Part shown: in pieces, positions 6,949 through 18,262 of the stretch
Layout of the letters: every line of letters starts with the position of its first letter
How positions within the stretch are numbered: the stretch's first letter is position 1
Assembly (NCBI RefSeq): GCF_001636695.1
Contig: NZ_LGEL01000049.1
Coordinates: 1 to 40,925, forward strand
From: Pedobacter panaciterrae
GTDB taxonomy: Bacteria > Bacteroidota > Bacteroidia > Sphingobacteriales > Sphingobacteriaceae
Length of the DNA: 40,925 nucleotides
Direction of reading: 5' to 3'
Program-made: the position numbers and the translations under genes
Notes under the pieces: model-generated
The model's database searches: none
Told to the model about the DNA's origin: nothing
What the model saw: only the letters and a program-made list of their open reading frames with translations

Positions 6949-7647
6949 GTGGCTAAATTAACAAAAAATCAAAAAAAGGCACATGCTAAACTAGAATCTG
7001 GTAAAACGTATTCTTTAAAGGATGCGGCTGCTTTGGTTAAAGAAATAACTACTACTAAATTTGATGCATCGGTTGATATCGATGTTAGTTTAGGTGTAGA
7101 TCCACGTAAAGCCAATCAAATGGTACGTGGTATTGCAACTTTACCACATGGTACAGGTAAAACTGTACGTGTTTTAGTTCTTTGTACTCCTGATAAGGAA
7201 GAAGAGGCTAAAGCGGCTGGCGCAGATTTTGTAGGTTTAGATGAATATGTAGCCAAGATTGAAGGTGGATGGACTGATGTTGACATTATTATCACTACTC
7301 CTGCTTGTATGGCAAAAGTAGGTAAACTGGGCCGCGTTTTAGGTCCACGTAACCTTATGCCAAACCCTAAATCAGGTACTGTAACTAACGAAGTTGGTAA
7401 AGCAGTAACTGACGTAAAAGGCGGTAAAATTGATTTTAAAGTTGACAAAAGTGGTATTATACACGCTTCAGTAGGAAAAGTATCATTCCCGGCAGATAAA
7501 ATATATGAAAATGCTTTAGAAGTTCTTCAAGTAATTTCTAAATTAAAACCATCTGCTGCAAAAGGAACTTATTTTAAGAGCATTCATGTTTCTTCAACTA
7601 TGAGTCCTGGAATTGCAATCGAAACTAAATCAGTAGCGGGGATCTAA
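6949..7647 (+). CDS. rplA: 50S ribosomal protein uL1 (GTG start)
   Basis: A 232-aa L1-stalk protein and, in many bacteria, the autogenous repressor of rplKA. It has the typical core [18 protein letters not shown] and a C-terminus [15 protein letters not shown]. The start is GTG at 6949 ([15 protein letters not shown]); no ATG lies nearby and there is no SD. It is separated from rplJ by only 2 nt, so the two are likely translationally coupled. Confidence 0.97.
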   Translation: MAKLTKNQKKAHAKLESGKTYSLKDAAALVKEITTTKFDASVDIDVSLGVDPRKANQMVRGIATLPHGTGKTVRVLVLCTPDKEEEAKAAGADFVGLDEYVAKIEGGWTDVDIIITTPACMAKVGKLGRVLGPRNLMPNPKSGTVTNEVGKAVTDVKGGKIDFKVDKSGIIHASVGKVSFPADKIYENALEVLQVISKLKPSAAKGTYFKSIHVSSTMSPGIAIETKSVAGI

Positions 7648-7649
7648 TT

Positions 7650-8171
7650 ATGAACAGAGAAGAAAAACACGAAGTCGTTTCGGCTCTTCAAGTGAAGATG
7701 CAGGAATTCGGTAATTTTTATATTGCCGATACATCAAGCTTATCTGTTGAGAAAATAAACAGTATCCGTCGTAAATGTTTCGAAAGCGGGATTGAAATGC
7801 AGGTAGCTAAAAATACTTTGATCAGAAAAGCGATTGAAGGATTAGAAGGTGACGCATCAGAGATCTTTGTTGCGCTTAAAGGTCAATCAGCATTATTATT
7901 CTCAACAGTAGGTAATGGTCCAGCTAAGCTGATCAAAGCCTTGAGAAAAGGATCTGACAAACCTCAGCTTAAAGCTGCATATATCGATTCAACAGTATTT
8001 ATTGGTGACAACCAATTAGATACTTTGGTAAGCTTGAAATCAAGAGAAGAGCTTATTGGAGATATCATTGGATTATTACAATCACCAGCTAAAAACGTTA
8101 TTTCGGCTTTACAGTCTGGCGGTAACAAAATTGCAGGAATTGTTAAAACTCTTCAAGAAAGAGAAGGTTAA
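7650..8171 (+). CDS. rplJ: 50S ribosomal protein uL10
   Basis: A 173-aa stalk protein that anchors L7/L12 dimers. It shows the N-terminal globular domain (MNREEKHEVVSALQVKM..., VAKNTLIRKAI) and the C-terminal helix that binds L7/L12 (about 145-173). It starts 2 nt after the rplA stop. In E. coli L10 represses its own mRNA; the close coupling to rplA leaves little room for a separate leader here. Confidence 0.97.
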   Translation: MNREEKHEVVSALQVKMQEFGNFYIADTSSLSVEKINSIRRKCFESGIEMQVAKNTLIRKAIEGLEGDASEIFVALKGQSALLFSTVGNGPAKLIKALRKGSDKPQLKAAYIDSTVFIGDNQLDTLVSLKSREELIGDIIGLLQSPAKNVISALQSGGNKIAGIVKTLQEREG

Positions 8172-8233
8172 GGACACCTTAAAAGTTCATATTAAACAAA
8201 TTATTTTTACGTAAATTTTTAAAATCTATAAAA

Positions 8234-8608
8234 ATGGCAGATTTAAAAGCGTTTGCTGAGCAATTGGTAAACTTAACAGTTAAAGAAGTTAACGAATTAG
8301 CTCAAATCTTAAAAGACGAGTATGGTATTGAACCAGCTGCTGCTGCAGTTGCTGTTGCAGGCCCTGCTGGTGATGCTGCTCCTGCGGCTGAAGAAAAATC
8401 AACTTTTGATGTTATCTTAAAAGAAGCTGGTGGTCAGAAATTAGCAGTTGTTAAATTGGTAAAAGACTTAACTGGTTTAGGTTTGAAAGAAGCTAAAGAC
8501 TTAGTTGATGGTGCACCTAAAGAATTAAAAGCTGGTGTTTCTAAAGACGAAGCAGAAGCTTTGAAAAAACAATTAGAAGAAGCTGGAGCTGTAGTTGAAG
8601 TTAAGTAA
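8234..8608 (+). CDS. rplL: 50S ribosomal protein bL12 (L7/L12)
   Basis: A 124-aa acidic stalk protein that recruits translational GTPases. The N-terminal dimerisation domain (1-33) is joined by an Ala/Pro-rich hinge (about 35-53) to the C-terminal domain with [20 protein letters not shown] and ending GAVVEVK. A 62-nt spacer separates it from rplJ, and a strong hairpin follows it before rpoB. Confidence 0.98.
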   Translation: MADLKAFAEQLVNLTVKEVNELAQILKDEYGIEPAAAAVAVAGPAGDAAPAAEEKSTFDVILKEAGGQKLAVVKLVKDLTGLGLKEAKDLVDGAPKELKAGVSKDEAEALKKQLEEAGAVVEVK

Positions 8609-8635
8609 TCACTTAATTTTAATATAACTTTAACC

Positions 8636-8665
8636 ATAGACTCCGACTGTATAGTCGGAGTCTAT
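8636..8665 (+). other. Perfect 13-bp hairpin between rplL and rpoB
   Basis: ATAGACTCCGACT (8636-8648) and AGTCGGAGTCTAT (8653-8665) form a perfect 13-bp stem with a GTAT loop. There is no T-run after it, so it is not a standard terminator. E. coli has an attenuator and an RNase III site in the same gap; this is probably a functional analogue that sets the ribosomal protein to polymerase ratio (inference). Confidence 0.7.
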
Positions 8666-8762
8666 ACCTGTTTATAAACATTTCATCTTGTTTGGTTGGT
8701 GAAATTGTTTAACGGCTAACCAAACAAATAGTTTATTCTTAAAGTAAATTAACTTTAGTCCA

Positions 8763-11700
8763 TTGGCAAATAAAGTCGACCAAAGAGTAAATTTTGCACG
8801 TAGTAAGCATATCATAGATTACCCAGATTTTCTAGATGTGCAGTTGCAATCATTCAGAGAATTTTTTCAGATCGAGACAACTTCAGATAACCGTCACACT
8901 GAGGGTTTATTTAAGGTGTTTGCTGAAAACTTCCCAATCACCGATTCAAGAAACATCTTTGTTCTTGAGTTCCTTGATTATTTTATTGACCCACCACGTT
9001 ATGATATACCTGAGTGTATTGACCGTGGGTTAACTTATAGTGTTCCATTAAAAGCGAAGCTTAAGCTTTCTTGTAATGATGCTGAACATGAAGATTTTGA
9101 AACGATCATTCAAGATGTATATTTAGGAACCATACCTTATATGACTCCTAAAGGTACTTTTGTGATTAACGGCGCAGAGCGTGTAATTGTTTCTCAATTA
9201 CACAGGTCTCCGGGTGTGTTCTTCGGTCAAAGCCGTCACACTAACGGAACCAAGCTTTATTCTGCCCGTGTAATTCCTTTCAAAGGATCTTGGATTGAGT
9301 TTGCTACTGACGTAAATAACGTCATGTATGCATATATCGATCGTAAGAAAAAGTTCCCGGTTACCACCTTATTGCGTGCAATTGGTTACGATTCTGATAA
9401 AGATATCCTTGAATTGTTTGACTTAGCTGATGAGGTTAAGGTTAGCAAATCTGGATTGAAGAAATATATCGGTCGTAAGCTTGCTGCAAGAGTATTAAGA
9501 AAATGGGTTGAGGATTTTGTTGATGAAGATACTGGTGAGGTAGTTTCTATAGATCGTAATGAAGTGATCTTAGACAGGGATACTGTTTTAGAAGATGACC
9601 ATATTGATATGATCATTGATGCTGGTGTTAAAACTATTATCTTATCTAAAGATGATGGTGCAAGCCAGGCTGATTATACCATTATATATAATACTTTACA
9701 AAAAGATACTTCTAACTCTGAGAAAGAGGCTGTTGAAAACATCTATCGTGCTTTGCGTAACGCAGAACCACCTGATGAGGAAACTGCAAGAGGTATCATT
9801 GAACGTTTGTTCTTCTCGGATAAACGTTATGATTTAGGTGATGTAGGTAGATACCGTATCAACCGTAAGTTGAAAATGGATACTCCTGATCACGTAAAGG
9901 TTTTAACAAAAGCAGATATTATTGCTATTGTTAAATATCTGATCAAATTGATCAACTCTAAAGAAGAAGTGGATGATATTGATCACTTGTCGAATCGTCG
10001 TGTTCGTACAGTAGGTGAGCAATTATACGCTCAATTTGGTGTTGGTTTAGCACGTATGGCACGTACTATCCGCGAACGTATGAACATTCGTGACAACGAG
10101 GTATTTACTCCAACAGACTTAATTAATGCCCGTACTTTATCGTCGGTTATTAACTCTTTCTTTGGTACTAACCAGTTGTCTCAGTTCATGGATCAGACAA
10201 ATCCTTTGGCAGAGATTACGCACAAGCGTCGTTTGTCAGCCTTAGGCCCAGGTGGTCTTTCACGTGAGCGTGCTGGTTTTGAGGTGCGTGACGTTCACTA
10301 TACTCACTACGGTCGTTTATGTACAATTGAAACTCCTGAGGGACCAAACATCGGTTTGATCTCGTCTCTTTGTGTTCATGCGAAAATAAACAACTTAGGT
10401 TTCATTGAAACTCCTTATAAAAAAGTAGATAATGGTGTTGTCTCTGTAGACGAACCGGTTATTTACCTTTCTGCTGAGGATGAAGATGGTAAAACAATTG
10501 CACAGGCAAATGCCGAGTATGACGATAAAGGTAATTTCACCACTCCTCGTGTAAAAGCACGTTACGAGGGTGACTTCCCGATCATTGAGCCTGAGAAATT
10601 AGACTTAATGGATGTGGCGCCTAATCAGATTACTTCAATCGCTGCTTCGTTGATTCCTTTCCTTGAGCATGATGATGCGAACAGGGCTTTGATGGGATCG
10701 AACATGCAACGTCAGGCCGTACCTTTGTTACGTCCTGAAGCTCCAATCGTTGGTACAGGTTTGGAAGGTCGCGTAGCCCGCGATTCAAGAACGTTGATCA
10801 ATGCTGAAGGCGATGGTGTTGTTGAATATGTTGATGCAAATGAGATCACTATTAAATATGTAAGAAACGATGGAGATCGTTTAGTATCATTTGAAGGTGA
10901 TAGCAAAACTTATAAATTAATCAAATTCAAGAAAACCAACCAGAATACTTGTATCAACTTGAAACCAATCGTTAAGAAAGGTCAGAAAGTTGTTAAAGGA
11001 CAAGTACTTTGCGAAGGTTATGCTACTGAAAATGGTGAATTGGCATTAGGAAGAAACTTAAAAGTTGCTTTCATGCCTTGGCAAGGATATAATTTTGAGG
11101 ATGCGATCGTAATTAACGAGCGTATTGTTCGTGAAGATATCTTTACTTCTTTACACATTGAAGAGTTTGAATTGGAAGTACGTGATACAAAACGTGGAGA
11201 AGAGGAATTAACACCAGATATCCCTAACGTTTCTGAAGAAGCTACTAAAGATTTAGATGAGAACGGTATTATCCGTATCGGTGCTGAAGTTAAAGAAGGA
11301 GATATCCTTATCGGTAAGATCACTCCTAAAGGAGAATCTGATCCTTCACCGGAAGAGAAATTACTTCGTGCGATATTTGGAGATAAAGCTGGTGATGTTA
11401 AAGATGCATCATTAAAAACTCCTCCATCTATTAAAGGTGTTGTAATTGATACTAAGTTATTCTCAAGAGCTAAAAAAACTACTAAAGCTGAGGAAAAATC
11501 GGCAATAGAGAAATTAGACAAGAGATATGAACTTGCTACTACAAACCTTAAAAATGAGCTTGTAGATAAATTATTCCAGATTGTAAACGGTAAAACATCT
11601 CAGGGTGTATATAACGTTTATAAGGAATTATTATTCCCTAAAGGAGCTAAGTTTACTCAAAAGAGTTTAGCTGATTTAGAATACGCGCACATTAATCCAT

Positions 11701-12566
11701 ACAAATGGACTACTGATGAAGACAAGAATGAGCAGATCAAATTGTTATTGCACAACTATGGTATTCGTGTAAACGAAGAACTTGGTGCTTACAAACGTGA
11801 TAAGTTTGCGATTAGTGTGGGTGATGAGCTGCCTTCAGGTATTGTTCAGATGGCTAAGGTTTATGTAGCTAAAAAACGTAAGTTAAAAGTAGGTGATAAG
11901 ATGGCTGGTCGTCACGGTAATAAGGGTATTGTAGCTCGTATTGTACGTGATGAGGATATGCCATTCTTAGAAGATGGAACTCCTGTTGATATCGTGTTGA
12001 ACCCACTGGGTGTACCTTCACGTATGAACCTTGGGCAGATCTACGAAACTGTATTGGCTTGGGCCGGTAAAGAATTGGGTGTTAAATTTGCAACTCCGAT
12101 CTTTGATGGTGCTAAACACAATGAAGTTGAAGACTGGATCGCTAAAGCTGGATTACCTGCTTCTGGAAGAACTTACTTAAATAACGGTTTAACAGGTGAG
12201 AAATTTGATCAGCCAACAACTGTAGGTATTATCTACATGTTGAAATTAGGACACATGGTTGATGATAAGATGCACGCTCGTTCTATCGGACCATACTCAT
12301 TAATTACACAACAACCATTGGGCGGTAAAGCTCAATTCGGTGGTCAGCGTTTTGGTGAGATGGAGGTTTGGGCATTGGAAGCATTTGGTGCTGCCAACAT
12401 TCTGCAAGAGATATTAACTGTTAAATCGGATGATGTTATCGGTAGAGCTAAAACTTACGAAGCGATTGTAAAAGGCGAAAACCTTCCTACACCAGGTGTA
12501 CCAGAATCGTTCAACGTATTGGTACATGAGTTACGTGGATTAGGTTTAGATATTACGTTAGACTAG
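8763..12566 (+). CDS. rpoB: DNA-directed RNA polymerase subunit beta (TTG start)
   Basis: A 1267-aa catalytic subunit of RNA polymerase. Recognisable parts are the rifampicin region [20 protein letters not shown] (471-490), followed by [20 protein letters not shown], and the C-terminal [16 protein letters not shown] and [20 protein letters not shown] blocks. The residues equivalent to E. coli Asp516, His526 and Ser531 (here 477, 487 and 492) are the sensitive-type ones. The start is TTG at 8763, since [24 protein letters not shown] is the conserved N-terminus and no ATG precedes it. It follows rplL with a 154-nt leader. Confidence 0.98.
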   Translation: MANKVDQRVNFARSKHIIDYPDFLDVQLQSFREFFQIETTSDNRHTEGLFKVFAENFPITDSRNIFVLEFLDYFIDPPRYDIPECIDRGLTYSVPLKAKLKLSCNDAEHEDFETIIQDVYLGTIPYMTPKGTFVINGAERVIVSQLHRSPGVFFGQSRHTNGTKLYSARVIPFKGSWIEFATDVNNVMYAYIDRKKKFPVTTLLRAIGYDSDKDILELFDLADEVKVSKSGLKKYIGRKLAARVLRKWVEDFVDEDTGEVVSIDRNEVILDRDTVLEDDHIDMIIDAGVKTIILSKDDGASQADYTIIYNTLQKDTSNSEKEAVENIYRALRNAEPPDEETARGIIERLFFSDKRYDLGDVGRYRINRKLKMDTPDHVKVLTKADIIAIVKYLIKLINSKEEVDDIDHLSNRRVRTVGEQLYAQFGVGLARMARTIRERMNIRDNEVFTPTDLINARTLSSVINSFFGTNQLSQFMDQTNPLAEITHKRRLSALGPGGLSRERAGFEVRDVHYTHYGRLCTIETPEGPNIGLISSLCVHAKINNLGFIETPYKKVDNGVVSVDEPVIYLSAEDEDGKTIAQANAEYDDKGNFTTPRVKARYEGDFPIIEPEKLDLMDVAPNQITSIAASLIPFLEHDDANRALMGSNMQRQAVPLLRPEAPIVGTGLEGRVARDSRTLINAEGDGVVEYVDANEITIKYVRNDGDRLVSFEGDSKTYKLIKFKKTNQNTCINLKPIVKKGQKVVKGQVLCEGYATENGELALGRNLKVAFMPWQGYNFEDAIVINERIVREDIFTSLHIEEFELEVRDTKRGEEELTPDIPNVSEEATKDLDENGIIRIGAEVKEGDILIGKITPKGESDPSPEEKLLRAIFGDKAGDVKDASLKTPPSIKGVVIDTKLFSRAKKTTKAEEKSAIEKLDKRYELATTNLKNELVDKLFQIVNGKTSQGVYNVYKELLFPKGAKFTQKSLADLEYAHINPYKWTTDEDKNEQIKLLLHNYGIRVNEELGAYKRDKFAISVGDELPSGIVQMAKVYVAKKRKLKVGDKMAGRHGNKGIVARIVRDEDMPFLEDGTPVDIVLNPLGVPSRMNLGQIYETVLAWAGKELGVKFATPIFDGAKHNEVEDWIAKAGLPASGRTYLNNGLTGEKFDQPTTVGIIYMLKLGHMVDDKMHARSIGPYSLITQQPLGGKAQFGGQRFGEMEVWALEAFGAANILQEILTVKSDDVIGRAKTYEAIVKGENLPTPGVPESFNVLVHELRGLGLDITLD

Positions 12567-12571
12567 TAGAC

Positions 12572-12636
12572 AGTATTTAGTAATTAGTATTTAGTAATTA
12601 GATGTCTTGTCTAAATACTAAATACTAGATACTAAC
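12572..12636 (+). repeat. AT-rich repeat hairpin between rpoB and rpoC
   Basis: AGTATTTAGTAATT occurs twice in tandem (12572-12585 and 12586-12599). The second copy, extended to 12602, can pair with 12610-12626 as a 17-bp stem with one mismatch and a 7-nt loop (TGTCTTG). There is no T-run. It resembles short 'TAGTATTTAG' interspersed repeats I recall from other Sphingobacteriales genomes; that is memory, not a search. Confidence 0.65.
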
Positions 12637-12661
12637 AACTATCTGCAAAAACAAAAGAGCT

Positions 12662-15600
12662 ATGTCTTACAAAAAGGATAATAAATTAAAAAGCAATTTC
12701 ACATCGATCACCATTAGTTTGGCATCGCCTGAGGCTATTTTAGAGCGCTCAAGTGGTGAGGTGTTGAAACCTGAGACCATCAATTATCGTACTTACAAAC
12801 CTGAACGTGATGGTTTGTTTTGCGAGCGTATTTTTGGTCCTGTAAAAGATTACGAATGTCATTGCGGTAAATACAAACGTATCCGTTATAAAGGTATTGT
12901 TTGTGACCGTTGTGGTGTTGAGGTAACTGAAAAGAAAGTACGTAGAGAGCGTATGGGACATATCAACCTGGTAGTTCCTGTTGCGCATATCTGGTATTTC
13001 CGTTCATTGCCAAATAAAATCGGTTACTTATTAGGTTTGCCTACTAAAAGATTAGATCTGATCATTTACTACGAGCGTTATGTAGTAATTCAACCAGGTT
13101 TAATGGCTGAGGAAGGTATTCAGTACATGGATTTCCTTACTGAGGAAGAATATTTAGATATTCTTGATAAATTACCTAAAGAGAACCAATATCTGGATGA
13201 TAAAGATCCTAATAAATTCGTAGCCAAAATGGGTGCTGAAGCATTAGAGGATTTATTAAAACGTATTGATTTAGATACATTATCATATAATTTACGTCAC
13301 CAGGCTGCTAATGAAACTTCTCAACAACGTAAAAATGAAGCATTAAAACGTTTACAGGTTGTTGAAGCGTTCCGCGGTTCAAGATCACGTATTGAGAATA
13401 ATCCTGAGTGGATGATTATTAAGATCGTTCCGGTTATTCCACCGGAATTGCGTCCATTAGTACCTCTTGAAGGTGGTCGTTTTGCGACTTCAGATTTAAA
13501 TGATCTTTACCGTCGTGTGATTATCCGTAACAACCGTTTGAAACGTTTGATCGAGATCAAAGCTCCGGAAGTAATTTTACGTAACGAGAAACGTATGTTA
13601 CAGGAAGCTGTTGACTCTTTATTTGATAACTCACGTAAAGTAAATGCTGTAAAAACTGAAGGTAACCGTGCTTTGAAATCTCTTTCAGATATCTTGAAAG
13701 GTAAACAAGGTCGTTTCCGTCAGAACTTATTAGGTAAACGTGTGGATTATTCTGCTCGTTCTGTAATTGTTGTAGGTCCTAACCTAAAATTACATGAATG
13801 CGGTTTACCTAAAGATATGGCTGCTGAGCTATTTAAACCATTTATCATCCGTAAGATGATAGAAAGAGGTATCGTTAAAACAGTAAAATCTGCTAAGAAA
13901 ATTGTAGATAGAAAAGACCCGTTAGTTTGGGATATTCTTGAGAATGTTTTAAAAGGACACCCTGTATTACTGAATCGTGCACCTACGTTGCACAGATTGG
14001 GTATACAATCTTTCCAACCTAAATTGGTTGAAGGTAAAGCAATTCAATTACACCCGTTAGTTTGTACCGCATTTAACGCGGATTTTGACGGTGACCAGAT
14101 GGCAGTACACTTACCATTAGGGCACGCCGCAATATTAGAAGCACAAGTATTAATGCTTGCTGCGCACAACATTCTAAACCCTGCAAACGGTACTCCTATT
14201 ACTGTACCTTCACAGGATATGGTTTTGGGTCTTTATTATATTACTAAAGGCCGTAGAACCGACGAAGGACGTGTAGTTAAAGGACAAGATTCTATATTCT
14301 ATTCTCCTGAAGAGGTGATCATTGCTTACAATGAGAAAAGAATTGATCTTCATGCATTTATTAAAGTTAAAGTAAATGTTAAAATAGAGGATGGATCGAT
14401 AGTTAATAAATTGACAGAAACAACTGTTGGACGTGTACTATTTAATCAAATGGTTCCGGAAGAAGTTGGTTACATCAATGAATTGTTGACTAAAAAATCT
14501 TTAAGAGACATTATTGGTGAGGTTGTTAAAATCACAGGTATGGCTCGTGCATCAAGATTCCTTGATGACATTAAAGAATTAGGTTTCCAAATGGCATTCA
14601 GAGGAGGTTTATCGTTTAACTTACAAGACGTAAACATTCCTGTTGAAAAACATACTTTATTGGAACAAGCTTCTGCAGAAGTTGAAGAGGTAAGGAATAA
14701 CTATAACATGGGATTCATTACCAACAACGAGCGTTACAACCAAATTATCGATATCTGGACTCGTATCAATAACCGTTTAACATCATTCGTGATGAATCAG
14801 TTATCGAACGATAACCAAGGATTTAACTCTGTTTACATGATGTTGGATTCTGGTGCCCGTGGTTCGAAAGAGCAGATTCGCCAGTTGTGCGGTATGCGTG
14901 GTTTGATGGCAAAACCTCAAAAATCAGGTTCTGGTGGTGAGATTATTGAAAACCCGATCTTATCTAACTTTAAAGAAGGATTATCGGTACTAGAATACTT
15001 TATCTCTACTCACGGTGCTCGTAAAGGTTTGGCGGATACGGCGTTAAAAACTGCCGATGCTGGTTACTTGACACGTCGTTTACATGATGTGGCACAGGAT
15101 ATGATCGTTAATTCTGAGGATTGCGGTACATTGAGAGGCATGTTTACTACTGCATTGAAAGATAATGAAGATATTGTTGAACCATTATATGACAGAATTT
15201 TAGGGCGTATCTCTCTACACGATGTATTCAATCCATTGGATGGAGCATTATTGGTAGGAGCCGGACAAGATATTGACGAAGATGTTGCGAAAGCAATTGA
15301 AGAGTCTCCACTTGAAGGTATCGAAATCCGTTCTGTATTAACCTGCGAAAATCAAAGAGGTGTTTGTGCTCTTTGTTATGGACGTAACTTAGCAACTGGT
15401 AAACGTGTTCAAAAAGGTGAAGCTGTCGGTGTAATTGCTGCACAGTCAATCGGTGAGCCTGGTACACAGTTAACGCTACGTACATTCCACGTGGGTGGTA
15501 CCGCGTCGAACATTGCCGCTGAATCTCAGATTATGGCGAAGTTTGATGGTGTTATCGAATTTGAAAACGTTCGTACAGTTGAAAATGATACTGAAGAAGG

Positions 15601-16948
15601 TGTAAAACAAATTGTTTTAGGTCGTTCAGGAGAGTTTAAAATTGTTGAGCCGGAAACAAATAAAATTATCATGACCAGCAACATTCCTTACGGTGCATTC
15701 TTGTACGTAGAGGATGGAGCTAAAATCACTAAAGGTGATAGGATTTGTTCGTGGGATCCATATAATGCTGTAATTATCTCGGAATTTGCCGGTAAAATTG
15801 AATTTGATGCAATTATTGAAGGTGTAACCTTCCGTGAAGAATCAGATGAGCAAACTGGTCACCGTGAGAAAGTAATTATAGATACACGTGATAAAACTAA
15901 AAACCCTTCTGTAAGAGTTGTTGATAAAAAAGGTGAACTAATCAGAGGATATAACATTCCTGTAGGTGCTCACATTGCAATTGACGAAGGTGATGCTGTT
16001 AAAACAGGTCAGATCTTAGTTAAGATACCTCGTGCAACTGGAAAAACAAGGGATATTACGGGTGGTTTACCACGTGTAACTGAGTTATTTGAAGCACGTA
16101 ATCCATCTAACCCTGCTGTAGTAACAGAAATTGATGGTGTGGTAACTTTAGGTGGTGTGAAACGTGGTAATCGTGAGATGACTATCGAATCTAAAGATGG
16201 AGAGATTAAAAAATACCTTGTTCCATTGTCTAAACACATCCTTGTACAGGATAATGACTTTGTGAAAGCCGGTATGCCATTATCTGATGGTTCTATCTCA
16301 CCTGCTGACATCCTTGCAATTAAAGGCCCTGCGGCTGTACAGGAATATCTTGTTAATGGTATCCAAGAGGTTTATCGTTTACAAGGTGTGAAAATCAATG
16401 ATAAACACTTTGAGGTTATTGTACACCAAATGATGCAGAAAGTACATATCGAAGATCCCGGTGATACCAGTTTCTTAGAGAATAACTCTGTAGATCGTTG
16501 GGACTTTATGATCGAGAATGATGAGATCTACGACAAAAAAGTTGTAGTAGAAGCTGGTGATTCAAACACTGTTAAACCTGGTCAGATTCTTTCTTTACGT
16601 AAACTAAGAGATGAGAATTCTCAATTGAAACGTAAAGACCTGAAACAAATTGAAGTTCGTGATGCAAGACCTGCAACTGCGAGTTCAGTACTACAAGGTA
16701 TAACACGTGCATCATTAGGTACGAAATCATTTATCTCTGCAGCATCGTTCCAGGAAACAACAAAAGTATTGAACGAAGCAGCTATCGCTGGTAAACGTGA
16801 CAGTATGCTTGGACTAAAAGAAAACGTAATTGTTGGACACTTAATCCCTTCAGGTACTGGTGTACGTGGATATGAGCGTATCATTGTTGGTTCTCAGGAA
16901 GAATACGATAAATTGTTAGCTTCGAAACAAGAAGAAATAGAAGCTTAA
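12662..16948 (+). CDS. rpoC: DNA-directed RNA polymerase subunit beta'
   Basis: A 1428-aa catalytic subunit. The N-terminal zinc site is C-H-CGKYKR...CDRCGVEV (about 66-90). The active-site loop NADFDGDQ at 472-479 supplies the Mg-binding Asp474, Asp476 and Asp478. The second zinc site includes [14 protein letters not shown], followed by the trigger-loop region [21 protein letters not shown]. It is followed by a strong terminator that ends the large ribosomal protein/polymerase operon. Confidence 0.99.
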   Translation: MSYKKDNKLKSNFTSITISLASPEAILERSSGEVLKPETINYRTYKPERDGLFCERIFGPVKDYECHCGKYKRIRYKGIVCDRCGVEVTEKKVRRERMGHINLVVPVAHIWYFRSLPNKIGYLLGLPTKRLDLIIYYERYVVIQPGLMAEEGIQYMDFLTEEEYLDILDKLPKENQYLDDKDPNKFVAKMGAEALEDLLKRIDLDTLSYNLRHQAANETSQQRKNEALKRLQVVEAFRGSRSRIENNPEWMIIKIVPVIPPELRPLVPLEGGRFATSDLNDLYRRVIIRNNRLKRLIEIKAPEVILRNEKRMLQEAVDSLFDNSRKVNAVKTEGNRALKSLSDILKGKQGRFRQNLLGKRVDYSARSVIVVGPNLKLHECGLPKDMAAELFKPFIIRKMIERGIVKTVKSAKKIVDRKDPLVWDILENVLKGHPVLLNRAPTLHRLGIQSFQPKLVEGKAIQLHPLVCTAFNADFDGDQMAVHLPLGHAAILEAQVLMLAAHNILNPANGTPITVPSQDMVLGLYYITKGRRTDEGRVVKGQDSIFYSPEEVIIAYNEKRIDLHAFIKVKVNVKIEDGSIVNKLTETTVGRVLFNQMVPEEVGYINELLTKKSLRDIIGEVVKITGMARASRFLDDIKELGFQMAFRGGLSFNLQDVNIPVEKHTLLEQASAEVEEVRNNYNMGFITNNERYNQIIDIWTRINNRLTSFVMNQLSNDNQGFNSVYMMLDSGARGSKEQIRQLCGMRGLMAKPQKSGSGGEIIENPILSNFKEGLSVLEYFISTHGARKGLADTALKTADAGYLTRRLHDVAQDMIVNSEDCGTLRGMFTTALKDNEDIVEPLYDRILGRISLHDVFNPLDGALLVGAGQDIDEDVAKAIEESPLEGIEIRSVLTCENQRGVCALCYGRNLATGKRVQKGEAVGVIAAQSIGEPGTQLTLRTFHVGGTASNIAAESQIMAKFDGVIEFENVRTVENDTEEGVKQIVLGRSGEFKIVEPETNKIIMTSNIPYGAFLYVEDGAKITKGDRICSWDPYNAVIISEFAGKIEFDAIIEGVTFREESDEQTGHREKVIIDTRDKTKNPSVRVVDKKGELIRGYNIPVGAHIAIDEGDAVKTGQILVKIPRATGKTRDITGGLPRVTELFEARNPSNPAVVTEIDGVVTLGGVKRGNREMTIESKDGEIKKYLVPLSKHILVQDNDFVKAGMPLSDGSISPADILAIKGPAAVQEYLVNGIQEVYRLQGVKINDKHFEVIVHQMMQKVHIEDPGDTSFLENNSVDRWDFMIENDEIYDKKVVVEAGDSNTVKPGQILSLRKLRDENSQLKRKDLKQIEVRDARPATASSVLQGITRASLGTKSFISAASFQETTKVLNEAAIAGKRDSMLGLKENVIVGHLIPSGTGVRGYERIIVGSQEEYDKLLASKQEEIEA

Positions 16949-16969
16949 TTTTTAAATACATTTTTCTAC

Positions 16970-17006
16970 AAGTCCCCCTTCTTTAAAAGTCGGGGGACTT
17001 TTTTTA
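16970..17006 (+). terminator. Intrinsic terminator after rpoC
   Basis: AAGTCCCCC (16970-16978) pairs with GGGGGACTT (16992-17000), followed by a run of Ts. It ends the operon. Confidence 0.92.
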
Positions 17007-17034
17007 TACTATAAAAAATATCTAAGTTTGTTAT

Positions 17035-17349
17035 ATGGAAGAACAAAATAACGAGAACCAACTAAACATAGAACTTTCTGAAGAAATAGCAGAGGGTATA
17101 TTTTCTAACCTGGCTATTATTACACATTCAAATACAGAATTTGTACTTGATTTTATAAGAGTAATGCCGGGTGTTCCGAAGGCAAGAGTAAAATCACGTA
17201 TTATTCTTACTCCAGAGCATGCTAAGCGATTGTTAGCTGCAATGCAGGATAATATAGAAAAGTATGAAGCTATAAACGGGCGTATTAAGACGCAGGAAGA
17301 GCCTCCGGGCTTCCCAATGAACTTTGGCGGGCCAACAGCTCAGGCTTAA
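17035..17349 (+). CDS. DUF3467 family protein
   Basis: A 104-aa protein matching the DUF3467 pattern: an acidic N-terminus (NQLNIELSEEIAEGIFSNLAIITHSNTEFVLDFI), RVMPGVPKARVKSRIILTPEHAKRLL, and a Pro/Gly-rich tail. No function is established. It is often found just after rpoC in Bacteroidota (recollection). TAAGTTTG at 17023-17030 lies 4 nt before the ATG, which would give an almost leaderless mRNA if it is a -7 box. Its TAA overlaps the miaA stop on the other strand at TTAA (17346-17349). Confidence 0.9.
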   Translation: MEEQNNENQLNIELSEEIAEGIFSNLAIITHSNTEFVLDFIRVMPGVPKARVKSRIILTPEHAKRLLAAMQDNIEKYEAINGRIKTQEEPPGFPMNFGGPTAQA

Positions 17350-18254
17350 GCTAGGGCCTGTTTAATATAAGTGATGACTTCATCAATATGGTTTGGCTCA
17401 AACCAGGTGGTGTTGTCATCTCTTCTAAACCATGTTAATTGCCTTTTGGCAAAGCGACGTGTATTCTGTTTGATTTTGTCTATGGCTTGTTCCAGATCAA
17501 GCTCTCCATCTAAATAGGCGAAAAGTTCAGAATAGCCTACAGTGTTCAGCGCATTATAACCTCTGTAGTTTTTTAAAGACTTTACTTCATCTAATAAACC
17601 TGCATCCATCATCTGATCAACTCTTGAATTGATTCGACCGTAAAGTATAGCCCGATCTGTATTTAAGCCAATTTTAATGATATTAAATGGTCTCGTTTTT
17701 TTGCTGTTTGTAAGAAAGGAAGAAAGTTTCATCCCTGTTGAAAGGAAAAACTCCAGGCCTCTTATCATTCGTTGAGGATTGGACTGATCTACTTTAGAAT
17801 AGTATTCAGGATCATGTTTACTTAACTGATCTCTTATTGCTTCAATTCCTTCAGCAGCAAGTTGCTTATTAAGTTGTTCACGAATGTTGATATCGGTGGC
17901 AGGAAGATCATCCAGACCCTTACATACGGCATCTATGTATAGACCAGAACCTCCAACCATAACTAAAAGATCATGTTTTTTAAACAATTCATCCATTAGT
18001 TTAAGCGCCTGTATTTCAAAGTCGCCGGTACTGAATAATTTATCTACACTATGCGAATTAATAAAATGATGAGGGGCAGCAGCTAATTCTTCCGCAGAAG
18101 GTTTAGCTGTACCAATTTCCATTTCTTTAAAAAACTGTCTGGAGTCTGCAGAAATTATTTCGGTAGAAAACTGTTTAGCTATTTCGATAGCTAAAGCAGT
18201 TTTACCTATTGCCGTTGGGCCTACAATAACAATTAAATTCTTAGCTGATGCCAT
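17346..18254 (-). CDS. miaA: tRNA dimethylallyltransferase MiaA
   Basis: Transfers the dimethylallyl group to N6 of A37 in tRNAs that read U-starting codons. From the ATG at 18254 it has 302 aa. It shows the P-loop GPTAIGKT, DSRQFFKEMEIGTAKP, VGGSGLYIDAV, the QRMIRGLEFF block and the C-terminal NTRRFAKRQLTWFRRD tRNA-binding helix. An in-frame GTG at 18263 overlaps the upstream stop by one base (TAGTG) and could be the real coupled start (305 aa). It is the last gene of a group with tRNA-related neighbours. Confidence 0.95.
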   Translation of the reverse strand: MASAKNLIVIVGPTAIGKTALAIEIAKQFSTEIISADSRQFFKEMEIGTAKPSAEELAAAPHHFINSHSVDKLFSTGDFEIQALKLMDELFKKHDLLVMVGGSGLYIDAVCKGLDDLPATDINIREQLNKQLAAEGIEAIRDQLSKHDPEYYSKVDQSNPQRMIRGLEFFLSTGMKLSSFLTNSKKTRPFNIIKIGLNTDRAILYGRINSRVDQMMDAGLLDEVKSLKNYRGYNALNTVGYSELFAYLDGELDLEQAIDKIKQNTRRFAKRQLTWFRRDDNTTWFEPNHIDEVITYIKQALA

Positions 18255-18262
18255 AGCTGGCA

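Noticed and set aside
11018-11521. 167-codon open frame on the minus strand inside rpoB
   Set aside because: It is fully antisense to conserved rpoB coding sequence, has no recognisable product, and is Ser/Leu-rich as expected of an antisense shadow. Other such frames in rpoC, dnaE, cca and mdh were rejected for the same reason.
8763-12566. Rifampicin-resistance substitutions in RpoB
   Set aside because: The key positions (equivalent to Asp516, His526 and Ser531) are the sensitive type; other differences from E. coli in the region, such as Ala for Ser522, look like lineage variation.
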